Assembly (NCBI RefSeq): GCF_014207255.1
Contig: NZ_JACHCZ010000007.1
Location: forward strand, 248,001-312,000
Direction: 5' to 3'
Origin: Pseudomonas sp. JAI120
GTDB lineage: Bacteria > Pseudomonadota > Gammaproteobacteria > Pseudomonadales > Pseudomonadaceae
DNA: 64,000 nt
Part shown: positions 16,472-26,862 of the stretch, piece after piece
How the letters are laid out: each line of letters begins with the position of its first letter
Numbering within the stretch: position 1 is the first letter of the stretch
Notes under the pieces: generated by a model
Database searches by the model: none
What the model was told of the DNA's origin: nothing
What the model saw: only the letters and a program-made list of their open reading frames with translations
Made by a program: the position numbers and the translations under genes

Positions 16472-17239
16472 ATGGGGTTTGATCAGGTGCGTCAGCGCCG
16501 TTTGTCTGACGATATTGTCGAGCAGCTTGAAGGGATGATCCTTGAGGGCACGCTGAAGTCGGGTGAACGCTTGCCGGCCGAGCGCGCTTTGGCTGAGCAG
16601 TTTGGTGTGTCGCGTCCTTCATTGCGGGAGGCGATTCAGAAACTCGCGGCCAAGGGCTTGTTGGTGAGCCGTCAGGGTGGGGGCAATTATGTTGCCGAGT
16701 CACTGGGCTCGACGTTCAGCGACCCGCTGTTGCACCTGTTGGAAAACAATCCCGAGGCCCAGCGTGACCTGCTGGAGTTTCGTCAGACCCTTGAAGCGTC
16801 CTGTGCTTATTACGCAGCATTGCGAGCTACTGAGGTCGACCGTGAGCGGCTGACCGCTGCATTCGACGCGCTACAGGATTGCTATACCCGCGTAGATGAA
16901 GTGAGCCGAGTCGAGGAGGGTGCTGCGGATGCGAGGTTCCATCTGGCTATTGCGGAGGCCAGTCATAACGCGGTGTTGTTGCACACCATTCGCGGTTTGT
17001 TCGACCTGCTCAAGCGTAACGTGGTGACCAACATTGGTGGCATGTATCAGCAGCGTACAGAGACCCGTGACATGCTGATCAGCCAGCACCGGGAACTGTA
17101 CCTGGCGATTATTGAGGGGCGGGCCGAGCAGGCGAGAGACGTCTCGACACGTCACCTGGAGTACGTGCAGGAAGTGTTGGAGGAAGTGCGTCAGGAGGTT
17201 CAGCGCGTGGCGCGTGCGGAACGGCGCAAGGGGATGTAG
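16472..17239 (+). CDS. lldR: GntR/FadR-family lactate regulator
   Basis: A 255-residue transcription factor. The N-terminal winged helix (about residues 8-75) has the GntR signature GERLPAERALAEQFGVSRPSLREAI split over residues 32-58, and the C-terminal FCD domain contains the metal/ligand residues seen in DARFHLAIAEASHN and the later SQHRELYLAII. Divergent from lldP, with a matching operator between them, it is very probably the lactate-responsive repressor LldR. It ends inside a hairpin shared with convergent smpB. Confidence 0.9.
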   Translation: MGFDQVRQRRLSDDIVEQLEGMILEGTLKSGERLPAERALAEQFGVSRPSLREAIQKLAAKGLLVSRQGGGNYVAESLGSTFSDPLLHLLENNPEAQRDLLEFRQTLEASCAYYAALRATEVDRERLTAAFDALQDCYTRVDEVSRVEEGAADARFHLAIAEASHNAVLLHTIRGLFDLLKRNVVTNIGGMYQQRTETRDMLISQHRELYLAIIEGRAEQARDVSTRHLEYVQEVLEEVRQEVQRVARAERRKGM

Positions 17240-17265
17240 CCGGGGGGAAGTCCCGAGGCTACATC
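17233..17265. terminator. Bidirectional hairpin between lldR and smpB
   Basis: Stem GATGTAGCC / GGCTACATC (17233-17241, 17257-17265) with further G:C pairs inside. The lldR stop codon lies in the left arm. It separates two convergent genes; no long U-run on either side. Confidence 0.6.
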
Positions 17266-17275
17266 GTTACAAGGA

Positions 17276-17758
17276 TTATTCTTCCTTGCCCTTGTTGCGC
17301 ACGGCGCGGTGCAGCTCGCGGTTGGAATCGCGTTCGCGCTCTGTATCACGCTTATCGTATTCCTTCTTGCCCTTGCCCAGTGCGATCTCGCACTTGACCA
17401 GATGCTTGCTCCAATACCAGGACAGGCAGATACAGGCGTAGCCTTTCTGTTGTACGGCTGCGGCGAGCTTTTCCAGTTCGCGGGCATTGAGCAATAGTTT
17501 GCGCGTGCGCACCGGGTCGGCAATCACGTGGGTGCTCGCGGTTGTCAGCGGGGTGATATGACTGCCGAGCAGCCATGCCTCGCCATCCTTGAGCAATACG
17601 TAGCTGTCGACCAGTTGCAACTTGCTGGCACGCAGACTCTTTACTTCCCAGCCGGCCAGGACCAAACCAGCCTCGAACCGATGTTCGATGAAGTAATCGT
17701 GTCGCGCTTTTTTATTTTGCGCGATGGTCCCTGTGGGGTGTTTCTTTTGTTTAGCCAT
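17276..17758 (-). CDS. smpB: SsrA-binding protein SmpB
   Basis: A 160-residue RNA-binding protein, the partner of tmRNA in ribosome rescue. Start 17758 (MAKQKKHPTGTIAQNKKARHDY) gives the usual length; the longer frame runs into the ratA promoter region. Family marks are HRFEAGLVLAGWEVKSLR, the ASKLQLVDSYV strand and the basic C-terminal tail KGKKEYDKRDTERERD, which enters the mRNA channel. It is divergent from ratA. Its RNA partner ssrA lies 6 kb to the left. Confidence 0.97.
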   Translation of the reverse strand: MAKQKKHPTGTIAQNKKARHDYFIEHRFEAGLVLAGWEVKSLRASKLQLVDSYVLLKDGEAWLLGSHITPLTTASTHVIADPVRTRKLLLNARELEKLAAAVQQKGYACICLSWYWSKHLVKCEIALGKGKKEYDKRDTERERDSNRELHRAVRNKGKEE

Positions 17759-17926
17759 AGGGGCGGCATTATAGGGAGTTGCGAGCGTGTCGGCTACGGT
17801 CAACCTGCGTGCTTGAGCGTGTTGGTCGAATCCCGGACAATACGGGCAGTTCTTTGGTTTTTTTCTTTCGCGGATCCGACTGTTCTTTCGCGATGTTTGC
17901 CGCTCAGCTGTGGAAATCACGCACAC

Positions 17927-18361
17927 ATGACGACGCATATTCAACGTTCGGCCCTGCTGCCCTATCCGGCGCAGGCGCTCTATGATCTGGTCAACGACGT
18001 GGCGCGTTACCCGGAATTCCTGCCTTGGTGTTCAACTGCCGAGGTGCTGGAAAGCAGTGATGAGCATATGGTTGCCAGTGTCGGGGTGGCGAAAGGCGGA
18101 CTCAGTCAGCACTTCGTTACGCGTAATGTACTGGTGCCGGGCAAGTCCATTGAGATGAATCTGCAGGAAGGGCCGTTTACCCAGCTGCATGGTGTGTGGG
18201 TGTTCAAGGCGCTTACCGACAAGGCGTGCAAGATCAGCCTGGACCTGTCGTTTGATTACGCTGGGCCGATTGTGCGGGCGACATTGGGGCCGTTGTTCAA
18301 TCAGGCGGCCAATACCCTGGTGGATGCATTCTGCCAGCGAGCCAAGCAGCTGCATGGTTGA
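17927..18361 (+). CDS. ratA: RatA/CoQ10-binding START-domain protein
   Basis: A 144-residue SRPBCC protein of the RatA (YfjG)/Coq10 family. It begins MTTHIQRSALLPYPAQALYDLVNDVARYPEFLPWC, the family's N-terminal signature (residues 1-35). In E. coli RatA was reported to bind 50S subunits and inhibit their association; the Coq10 relatives bind ubiquinone, so the role here is not settled. The long open frame from 17528 is the reverse of smpB; the start at 17927 is preferred. It overlaps rnfH by 8 bases, the usual ratA-rnfH pair. Confidence 0.93.
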   Translation: MTTHIQRSALLPYPAQALYDLVNDVARYPEFLPWCSTAEVLESSDEHMVASVGVAKGGLSQHFVTRNVLVPGKSIEMNLQEGPFTQLHGVWVFKALTDKACKISLDLSFDYAGPIVRATLGPLFNQAANTLVDAFCQRAKQLHG

Positions 18362-18656
18362 GATTGAGGTGGTATATGCCGCCGAGGATCGCCAGGTTTT
18401 GCTGGCGTTGACGGTGGCTTCGGGAACCAGTTTGCGCGCGGCAGTGCAGTTCTCAGGGATGGCTGTGCAGTTTCCTGAGCTGGATCTGGCTGATTGCCCT
18501 TTGGGGGTATTCGGTAGGGTCGTCACGGATGCTGAGGTGCGTCCCGTACAATCGGGCGATCGCATTGAAATCTATCGGCCCTTGCTTGTGGACCCTAAAG
18601 AAGTGCGCAGGCTCCGTGCGGCCAAGGCGGCGTTGGCAAAGCGGCAGAATCCATAA
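18354..18656 (+). CDS. rnfH: RnfH family protein (ubiquitin-like UPF0125)
   Basis: A 100-residue beta-grasp protein beginning MVEIEVVYAAEDRQ, with the conserved LADCPLGVFGRVV and GDRIEIYRPLLVDPKE segments. Its function is unclear; the name comes from occurrence with rnf genes in other bacteria. It starts inside the last codons of ratA, so the two are coupled, and ends before a strong bidirectional terminator. Confidence 0.95.
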   Translation: MVEIEVVYAAEDRQVLLALTVASGTSLRAAVQFSGMAVQFPELDLADCPLGVFGRVVTDAEVRPVQSGDRIEIYRPLLVDPKEVRRLRAAKAALAKRQNP

Positions 18657-18682
18657 GCTGGCTGAACGACAGGACAGGTAAC

Positions 18683-18708
18683 AAAAAGCCCGGCATGCCG
18701 GGCTTTTT
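18683..18708. terminator. Bidirectional terminator rnfH / bamE
   Basis: A perfect palindrome with A5 on the left and T5 on the right of the GCCCGGC/GCCGGGC stem, serving the convergent rnfH and bamE. Confidence 0.92.
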
Positions 18709-18723
18709 ATATGCGCCACAATG

Positions 18724-19251
18724 TTACTGCGGGCTGGTGTCCAGAGGCTGGGGCGTCGGGACAGGGACCGTTTCGACCCCGTCGACGTCTTTCTGGATCT
18801 TGTCGAGCAAGGAGCCTGGCTTGGCTGGTACTTCGGACTTCGGCTTCTCGCTTTCCTGCACAGGTGCAGTCACATTCGCGCCGTTATCGTTGCCGAGCAG
18901 TGCTTGATCGCGGCTTACGCCTGGCATGAAATCACCCGACAGGCTGACAAGCTGGTCATTGCCATTGAAAATGACGCTGACGCGCTCCTGTTGGCGTTCA
19001 CCGCCACCAGGTTGCAGGCTATAGAGATAATCCCAGCGATCGGCGTGAAAAGTGTCGGTCAGCAGGGGATTGCCCATAATAAACCGTACTTGCCGTCGGG
19101 TCATTCCCGGGCGTAACTGGTCTATCATGTCCTGCGTGACGACATTGCCCTGCTGGATGTCGATTTTGTAAACCCCGGGGAATGAACAACCGGCGAGTGC
19201 GAGCAGTCCCACAAGGGTGAAACTGGTTAGCAAGAGCTTGGTGTTTTGCAT
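18724..19251 (-). CDS. bamE: Outer-membrane assembly lipoprotein BamE (OmlA)
   Basis: A 175-residue lipoprotein of the BAM complex, which inserts beta-barrel proteins in the outer membrane. The signal peptide ends with the lipobox LALAGC (Cys22). The SmpA/OmlA domain follows: QLRPGMTRRQVRFIMGNPLL, TDTFHADRWDYLYS, then ERVSVIFNGNDQLVSLSGD. The C-terminal tail of about 60 residues is rich in Pro, Lys and Glu and is longer than in E. coli BamE, as usual in pseudomonads (OmlA). It is divergent from fur, with about 98 bases between. Confidence 0.95.
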   Translation of the reverse strand: MQNTKLLLTSFTLVGLLALAGCSFPGVYKIDIQQGNVVTQDMIDQLRPGMTRRQVRFIMGNPLLTDTFHADRWDYLYSLQPGGGERQQERVSVIFNGNDQLVSLSGDFMPGVSRDQALLGNDNGANVTAPVQESEKPKSEVPAKPGSLLDKIQKDVDGVETVPVPTPQPLDTSPQ

Positions 19252-19349
19252 CGGTGGGCGACTTCCACTATCTTGGCTGGGACAACGTAAACGCCGATCA
19301 TACCCGTATTAAGAGAAGCTGCGAAGCAGCATCCGCGAGAAAGCTAACC

Positions 19350-19754
19350 ATGGTTGAAAATAGCGAACTACGCAAAGCCGGTCTTAAAGTGACTCTGCCA
19401 CGAGTCAAGATTCTACAAATGCTCGATTCTGCTGAGCAGCGCCACATGAGTGCCGAGGATGTTTACAAGGCGCTGATGGAGTCTAACGAGGACGTCGGCC
19501 TGGCCACGGTTTACCGTGTACTGACCCAGTTTGAAGCCGCAGGGCTGGTGGTTCGTCATAATTTCGACGGCGGTCATGCAGTGTTCGAATTGGCTGACGG
19601 TGGTCATCACGATCACATGGTTGACCTGGATACCAATGAGGTTATCGAGTTCACCAGCCCTGCAATCGAAAAGCTCCAGCACGAAATTGCTGAGGAGCAT
19701 GGATTCGATTTGGTCGACCACAATCTCGTGTTGTACATCCGTAAGAAAAAGTAA
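19350..19754 (+). CDS. fur: Ferric uptake regulator
   Basis: A 134-residue iron-dependent repressor. The start MVENSELRKAGLKVTLPR at 19350 gives exactly the size of Pseudomonas Fur; an in-frame codon at 19254 is too far upstream. The winged helix (residues 1-80) is followed by metal-binding residues in GGHAVFEL, GGHHDHMVDLDTNEVIEF and the His of EEHGFDLVDH. It lacks the CxxC pairs seen in E. coli Fur, which is normal in pseudomonads. With Fe2+ it represses siderophore and iron-uptake genes. Divergent from bamE; a strong terminator follows. Confidence 0.98.
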   Translation: MVENSELRKAGLKVTLPRVKILQMLDSAEQRHMSAEDVYKALMESNEDVGLATVYRVLTQFEAAGLVVRHNFDGGHAVFELADGGHHDHMVDLDTNEVIEFTSPAIEKLQHEIAEEHGFDLVDHNLVLYIRKKK

Positions 19755-19784
19755 AAACGACGCAGAATTGCTCTGCGAAACGAT

Positions 19785-19810
19785 CGAAGGCGACCCTAGG
19801 GTCGCCTTCG
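19785..19810. terminator. Bidirectional terminator fur / recN
   Basis: A perfect 26-base palindrome with half-site CGAAGGCGACCCT, between convergent fur and recN. U-runs are short, but position and stem strength fit a terminator. Confidence 0.75.
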
Positions 19811-19838
19811 TGCTTTCTATAATAGGGAAAAGTTCGTC

Positions 19839-21512
19839 TCAAGCCTTAGCGGCTACGACCATTTTCTTCGCGTGTGCCAAAGACTCTTTGGTCAAGTCGA
19901 TCCCTCCGAGCATCCGTGCCACTTCTTCTACGCGCTCCGACTTGTTCAGTTTGGATACCGCAGTGTGTGTCGCATCGCTGTTTCTCACCTTGTGCACAAA
20001 CAAGTGTTGATGCCCTTGAGCCGCCACTTGTGGCAAGTGAGTGACGGTCAGCACCTGGCCGCGATCCCCCAGGCGGCGCAGTAACTGACCAACAATTTCC
20101 GCAGTGGGGCCACCGATACCTACGTCTACTTCATCGAACACCAGTGTCGGTACCCGTGAGGTTTGCGCGGTAATCACTTGGATCGCCAGGCTGATTCGCG
20201 ATAGCTCACCACCAGACGCCACTTTTGCCAGAGCCTTGAGCGGTTGCCCAGGGTTGGCGCTGACCAGTAGCTCTACCTGCTCCAGGCCGTAGGGTTGCAG
20301 CTCATTGCTGGCGTTGGTGCGCAACTCGATGCTAAAGCGCCCGCCCGGCATGCCCAGGCGCTGAATTTCCTGCTCGACGGCGCCAGCCAGGCTGGTGGCG
20401 GCCTGTTGGCGCAGATCGCTCAGTTCGCGGGCCTTCTCCTGATAGTGGCGGGCAAAAGAGCTGAGCTCTTCGCCCAGTCGCTCAATGGATTCGTCATTTG
20501 CGTTCAGGGTCTCGATTTCATCCAGCAGTTTTTGCTGCATGGTTGCCACTTCGGTGGGCTGGATTCGATGTTTGCGCGCCAGGGTATAGATGGTGTCCAG
20601 GCGCTCTTCTATCTCCTGAAGGCGCGCCGGGTCGGCGTCGAAATGATCAAGAAAGCGATTGAGTTCGCCTACGGCTTCCTCTACCTGGATTTGCGCACTG
20701 GTCAGTAGGGTGGTGGCTTCACTCAGTGGGCCTGAGGCGCTGTTAACACTGGATAGTCGGTTGAGGCTGGCCGTGAGCGCATTGAGCACATTGCCGGAAT
20801 CGCTCTCGCTGCATTGCTCCACCACCTGGCGGCAGATACCCAGTAGGGTTTCGGCGTTGGTGAGGTTCTTGTGTTCCTGTTCCAGTTGTTCCAGCTCGGT
20901 TTCGCCAAGACCCAGGCTTTCCAGCTCTTCAAGCTGATAGCTGAGCAATTGGTGGCGGGCGCGTTGCTCGTCGCCGGAATTGGACAGTCGCTCCAGCTCC
21001 TGCCGGGTCTGGCGCCAGCGCTGGGCAGCCAGTTGTACCTGCCGGGCAAGGTCAGTGGCGCCAGCGTATTCGTCGAGCAGGCGGCGATGGGTGTCGGTTT
21101 TGAGCAGGGACTGGTGTTCATGCTGGCTATGGATATCAATCAGCAACTCACCCAGGGCTTTCAGGTCGCCAAGGGGGCAGGGCGTTCCATTGATATAGCC
21201 GCGTGAGCGCCCTTCGGCGGTGATGACTCGGCGCAGGATGCACGGGCCGTCATTATTAAGGTCGCGCTCGGCTAGCCAGGCCTCGGCTTCGGGGATGTCT
21301 GCGAGGTCGAAGGTGGCCAGAATGTCGGCCTTGTCTGCGCCGGGGCGCACCACGCCACTGTCGGCACGGTCGCCAAGGGTCAGGCCCAGGGCGTCGAGCA
21401 TGATCGACTTGCCGGCGCCGGTTTCGCCTGTGATTACGCTCATCCCGCGATCCAGTTCGAGATCCAGATGTTCAACGATGGCGTAGTTGTGTACAGACAG
21501 GTGCACGAGCAT
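19839..21512 (-). CDS. recN: DNA repair protein RecN
   Basis: A 557-residue SMC-like ATPase for double-strand-break repair. The Walker A motif GETGAGKSIML lies at residues 30-40, a coiled-coil middle (about 150-370) contains many Glu/Gln/Leu heptads, and the ABC signature KVASGGELSRISLA and Walker B TLVFDEVDVGIGG are near residues 430-465. Full family length. It lies next to fur and grpE, the common pseudomonad order. An SOS (LexA) box was not obvious by eye in the upstream region. Confidence 0.97.
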   Translation of the reverse strand: MLVHLSVHNYAIVEHLDLELDRGMSVITGETGAGKSIMLDALGLTLGDRADSGVVRPGADKADILATFDLADIPEAEAWLAERDLNNDGPCILRRVITAEGRSRGYINGTPCPLGDLKALGELLIDIHSQHEHQSLLKTDTHRRLLDEYAGATDLARQVQLAAQRWRQTRQELERLSNSGDEQRARHQLLSYQLEELESLGLGETELEQLEQEHKNLTNAETLLGICRQVVEQCSESDSGNVLNALTASLNRLSSVNSASGPLSEATTLLTSAQIQVEEAVGELNRFLDHFDADPARLQEIEERLDTIYTLARKHRIQPTEVATMQQKLLDEIETLNANDESIERLGEELSSFARHYQEKARELSDLRQQAATSLAGAVEQEIQRLGMPGGRFSIELRTNASNELQPYGLEQVELLVSANPGQPLKALAKVASGGELSRISLAIQVITAQTSRVPTLVFDEVDVGIGGPTAEIVGQLLRRLGDRGQVLTVTHLPQVAAQGHQHLFVHKVRNSDATHTAVSKLNKSERVEEVARMLGGIDLTKESLAHAKKMVVAAKA

Positions 21513-21685
21513 GACGGCCGCTCCCAGGCTTTAGGTCTGGTTATTTATACAGTGTTTTGTTCTGGGCTGACAATCCTGATGCTTAGCTCAATTTGCTCGG
21601 TTACTCAGGTTTTTTAGTGCAAAGGAGAATGATCGGGCCGAAGTTGATCTGGGGCACGCCAAAGACTTTTGATAGCGCCTGCGCC

Positions 21686-21714
21686 CTTGAACCTGGAAAT
21701 TGTGGCCCCATATA
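21686..21714 (+). promoter_or_regulatory. Sigma-32 heat-shock promoter of grpE
   Basis: CTTGAA at 21686-21691 and CCCCATATA at 21706-21714, 14 bases apart, match the RpoH consensus (CTTGAA, 11-16 bases, CCCCATNT). It lies about 53 bases before the grpE start and should drive grpE, and perhaps dnaK, on heat shock. Confidence 0.88.
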
Positions 21715-21766
21715 CCGGAACAGAAGCGCGAGTTGAGTTCGCGCATGATTTTGAAAGGAGAAATCT

Positions 21767-22327
21767 ATGGCTGACGAACAGACGCAGGATACGCAAACTC
21801 CAGACGCCAATTCGGCTGTCGGTGATGAACTGGCAACTCGTGTGCAAGTGCTCGAAGAGCAGTTGGCCGCTGCGCAGGATCAGTCTTTGCGTGTTGCCGC
21901 CGATCTGCAGAACGTCCGCCGCCGTGCCGAGCAGGACGTAGAAAAAGCTCACAAGTTCGGGCTGGAAAAGTTCGCGGGCGACCTGCTGCCAATTATTGAC
22001 AGTTTGGAACGTGGCCTTGAGTTGTCCAACCCGGATGACGAAAACATCCGCCCGATGCGCGAAGGGATCGAACTGACCCTGAAAATGTTTCAGGACACCC
22101 TGAAGCGTTATCAGCTCGAAGCCATTGATCCGCAAGGCGGCGAACCGTTCAGCGCCGAGCATCACCAGGCCATGGCCATGCAAGAAAGCCACGACCTCGA
22201 ACCCAACAGTGTGTTGAAAGTGTTCCAGAAGGGCTATCAGCTCAACGGTCGCCTGTTGCGCCCGGCAATGGTGGTAGTGAGCAAGGCTCCTGCACCCGTT
22301 GCACCTTCTATTGATGAGCAGGCTTGA
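21767..22327 (+). CDS. grpE: Nucleotide exchange factor GrpE
   Basis: A 186-residue co-chaperone that releases ADP from DnaK. An acidic N-terminal tail and a long coiled coil (about residues 20-75, ELATRVQVLEEQLAAAQDQ) precede the dimer region LPIIDSLERGLE and the C-terminal beta domain NGRLLRPAMVVVSK. GAAAGGAG precedes the ATG. Transcribed from the sigma-32 promoter above; dnaK follows after 102 bases. Confidence 0.98.
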   Translation: MADEQTQDTQTPDANSAVGDELATRVQVLEEQLAAAQDQSLRVAADLQNVRRRAEQDVEKAHKFGLEKFAGDLLPIIDSLERGLELSNPDDENIRPMREGIELTLKMFQDTLKRYQLEAIDPQGGEPFSAEHHQAMAMQESHDLEPNSVLKVFQKGYQLNGRLLRPAMVVVSKAPAPVAPSIDEQA

Positions 22328-22429
22328 AATCCGCCGCAAGGCCCCCATTTATAAGTCAAGCGTTTAAGTGCTACCGCAGTTAGCCACCACTGCTGCGGCA
22401 ACCAAATTCAAGTTTCGGGAGAGTAAATC

Positions 22430-24343
<1,914 letters not shown>

Positions 24344-24661
24344 GTTGGTCGCCCGGTTGACCGCTATCAAGCGGTGACTGGTAGGATGTCGCCGCGCGGG
24401 AGCTTGCTCCCGCGTTGGCGTGTCTGGGGTATGCGAATTTTTACAGCATGCGACAGCGTTCGGATGTTGGCGGTGTGATCGGGGATGCTCCTGCTTTCCG
24501 AGCAATAAATACCGCGTTTTTGGCCGGATCCCTGGCTAAAAAGTAGTAATGACCAGGATCGTTGAATTGACGTGAGTTGGGTCCGGGCCTGTATTGGGGC
24601 TCAACGAGTTTAGCCAGGCTCAGGAGGGTCTGGCTGAACGTCCTTAAGAGTGCAAAGACTT
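24344..24661 (+). other. dnaK-dnaJ intergenic region with a REP element
   Basis: This 318-base gap is long for two genes that usually share an operon. It has an imperfect GACCGC...GCGGTGA stem just after dnaK (about 24350-24376) and the REP-type hairpin at 24395-24414. Beyond that I see no gene; a separate promoter for dnaJ is likely but no box is clear. Confidence 0.55.
24395..24414. repeat. REP-type palindrome
   Basis: CGCGGGAGC-TT-GCTCCCGCG, a 9-bp stem with a two-base loop. The GGGAGCTTGCTCCC core is the hallmark of repetitive extragenic palindromes of the P. fluorescens group. Only one half of a possible REPIN is seen. Confidence 0.8.
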
Positions 24662-25786
24662 ATGGCAAAGCGTGACTATTACGAAGTGTTGGGTGTGGAG
24701 CGCGGCTCCAGCGAGGCGGATCTGAAAAAGGCTTACCGTCGCCTGGCAATGAAGCACCACCCGGACCGTAATCCGGATAGCAAAGAATCCGAGGACATGT
24801 TCAAAGAGGCCAATGAGGCCTACGAATGCCTGTCTGATCCCAACAAGCGTGCGGCCTACGATCAGTATGGCCACGCCGGTGTCGACCCTAGCATGGGTGG
24901 CGGCGGTGCCGGTTTTGGCGGTCAGAACTTCTCCGATATTTTCGGTGATGTATTCAGTGACTTCTTTGGTGGTGGCCGGGGTGGTCAGCGCGGTGGTGCC
25001 CAGCGTGGCAGCGACTTGCGTTACACCCTGGAGCTGAACCTGGAAGAAGCTGTACGCGGCACCAGCGTCAATATTCGCGTGCCGACGCTGGTTAACTGTA
25101 AGCCGTGTGATGGTTCGGGTGCCAAGAAAGGTTCCTCGCCGATTACCTGCCCGACATGCGGCGGTATCGGCCAGGTCCGTATGCAGCAGGGTTTCTTCTC
25201 TGTGCAGCAGACCTGCCCGCGTTGCCATGGGCAGGGCAAGATCATTTCCGATCCGTGCGACTCTTGCCACGGCGAAGGCCGCGTCGAAGAGTACAAGACC
25301 CTGGCGGTGAAGGTGCCGGCGGGCGTGGACACCGGAGACCGTATTCGTCTGTCGGGTGAGGGTGAGGCCGGTGCTCAGGGTGGTCCGACGGGCGACCTTT
25401 ACGTGGTGATCAATGTGCGCGAACACTCGATCTTCCAGCGCGACGGCAAGCACCTGTTCTGTGAAGTGCCGATCAGTTTTGTCGATGCAGCCCTGGGTGG
25501 CGAATTGGAGATTCCGACCCTGGACGGTCGGGTCAAGCTCAAGATTCCTGAAGGTACGCAGACCGGTAAGCAGTTCCGTATCCGTGGCAAGGGCGTAGCT
25601 CCGGTGCGCGGTGGCGGTGCTGGCGACTTGATGTGTCGTGTGGCCGTGGAGACTCCAGTCAATCTGGGTCGCCGTCAGCGTGAGTTGCTTGAGGAATTCC
25701 GCAGTTCGCTGGAGGGCGATGACACGCATTCGCCGAAAACCACTGGCTTTTTCGAAGGCGTGAAGCGCTTCTTCGGCGACCTGTAA
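24662..25786 (+). CDS. dnaJ: Chaperone DnaJ (Hsp40)
   Basis: A 374-residue class I Hsp40. The J domain (residues 1-70) has HHPDRNPD with the HPD triad that stimulates DnaK. A Gly/Phe-rich linker follows (GGGGAGFGGQNFSDIFGD), then four CxxCxGxG zinc motifs (CKPCDGSGAKKG, CPTCGGIG, CPRCHGQG, CDSCHGEG; about 145-210) and the substrate-binding domain. The start MAKRDYYEVLG at 24662 fits the family; a GTG at 24650 would add four residues. dapB starts 10 bases after the stop. Confidence 0.98.
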   Translation: MAKRDYYEVLGVERGSSEADLKKAYRRLAMKHHPDRNPDSKESEDMFKEANEAYECLSDPNKRAAYDQYGHAGVDPSMGGGGAGFGGQNFSDIFGDVFSDFFGGGRGGQRGGAQRGSDLRYTLELNLEEAVRGTSVNIRVPTLVNCKPCDGSGAKKGSSPITCPTCGGIGQVRMQQGFFSVQQTCPRCHGQGKIISDPCDSCHGEGRVEEYKTLAVKVPAGVDTGDRIRLSGEGEAGAQGGPTGDLYVVINVREHSIFQRDGKHLFCEVPISFVDAALGGELEIPTLDGRVKLKIPEGTQTGKQFRIRGKGVAPVRGGGAGDLMCRVAVETPVNLGRRQRELLEEFRSSLEGDDTHSPKTTGFFEGVKRFFGDL

Positions 25787-25796
25787 GGAAGTGAGT

Positions 25797-26603
25797 ATGC
25801 GACGTATAGCCGTAATGGGCGCTGCCGGGCGCATGGGCAAGACGTTGGTCGAGGCGGTGCAGCAGCGCTCCCCGGCCTCTGGGCTGACCGCGGCGATTGT
25901 TCGTCCCGGTAGCACGTTGATCGGTGCGGATGCGGGTGAGTTGGCTTCGCTGGGGCGTATCGGTGTCTCATTGTCAGGTAGCCTGGAGCAGGTGGCTGAC
26001 GAATTCGATGTGCTGATCGACTTCACCCTGCCGGAGGTGATGCTGAAAAACCTCGCGTTCTGCCGCAAGGCGGGTAAGGCGATGGTGATCGGTACCACGG
26101 GTTTGACTGCTCAGCAGAAGCAGTTGTTGGATGAGGCGGGTAAGGATATCCCCGTCGTCTTCGCCGCCAACTTCAGTGTCGGCGTGAACCTGTCGCTCAA
26201 GTTGCTGGACATGGCGGCGCGGGTGTTGGGGGATGAAGCGGATATCGAGATTATCGAGACGCATCACCGCCACAAGATCGATGCGCCGTCGGGTACTGCG
26301 CTGCGCATGGGGGAGGCTATTGCCGATGCGCTGGGGCGGGACCTGTCCAAGGTGGCGGTTTACGGTCGCGAAGGGCATACCGGAGCGCGTGCGCGTGAAA
26401 CCATTGGTTTTTCGACCGTCCGCGGCGGTGATGTTGTGGGCGACCACACGGTATTGTTTGCTACCGAGGGTGAGCGCCTGGAAATCACTCACAAGGCTTC
26501 CAGTCGGATGACATTCGCCAAGGGCGCGGTGCGCGCTGCGCTCTGGTTGGAAGGTCGCGAGCCCGGTCTGTACGACATGCGCGATGTGTTGGATCTGCAC
26601 TAA
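25797..26603 (+). CDS. dapB: 4-hydroxy-tetrahydrodipicolinate reductase
   Basis: A 268-residue NAD(P)H-dependent enzyme of lysine and diaminopimelate synthesis. The Rossmann loop VMGAAGRMGKTLVEAV is at residues 6-21; the active-site segment EIIETHHRHKIDAPSGTA (about 150-167) carries the catalytic His and Lys. The ATG at 25797 has AAGGAA six bases upstream; the GTG at 25791 would leave no spacing. It follows dnaJ closely and is closed by a terminator before the carAB leader. Confidence 0.97.
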   Translation: MRRIAVMGAAGRMGKTLVEAVQQRSPASGLTAAIVRPGSTLIGADAGELASLGRIGVSLSGSLEQVADEFDVLIDFTLPEVMLKNLAFCRKAGKAMVIGTTGLTAQQKQLLDEAGKDIPVVFAANFSVGVNLSLKLLDMAARVLGDEADIEIIETHHRHKIDAPSGTALRMGEAIADALGRDLSKVAVYGREGHTGARARETIGFSTVRGGDVVGDHTVLFATEGERLEITHKASSRMTFAKGAVRAALWLEGREPGLYDMRDVLDLH

Positions 26604-26612
26604 TCAGTAGCT

Positions 26613-26650
26613 AAAACGGGGCCCCAGGATTATCCTAAGGCCCCGTTTTT
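26613..26650 (+). terminator. Terminator of dapB
   Basis: Stem AAAACGGGGCC / GGCCCCGTTTT with an inner AGGAT/ATCCT stem, followed by T5. Confidence 0.92.
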
Positions 26651-26862
26651 ACCCGCTAAGCGACGTCCTGTCGCATTCTCCTGCCTTTAAGGCTCATTAG
26701 CGGTGGACCAAAAAAGCCTTTTTCTGTAAGCTACAGCTTTAGTGTGTCCACTAAAAGCGCGCAGAATAATTCAGTGAAGAAGCGGGGTGACGTGTCCATA
26801 CGTCACTCCGCTTTTTTACAACCTGCGATCGCCCTTTCAGGCTTTATTTACGGGAGGTCTTC
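26651..26862 (+). promoter_or_regulatory. carAB leader with attenuator-like terminator
   Basis: An untranslated leader before carA. A 14-bp stem with one G-U pair (26780-26793 with 26800-26813), followed by T6, is a full intrinsic terminator only about 46 bases before the start codon. Upstream are GTGGAC/GTCCAC arms (26703-26708 and 26746-26751), a CTGTA/TACAG hairpin inside them, and AAAAGCG (26753-26759), which could pair with the CGCTTTT of the terminator and thus compete with it. This layout fits transcription attenuation; pyrimidine and arginine control of carAB is known in pseudomonads, but the signal here is inferred. Confidence 0.65.
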
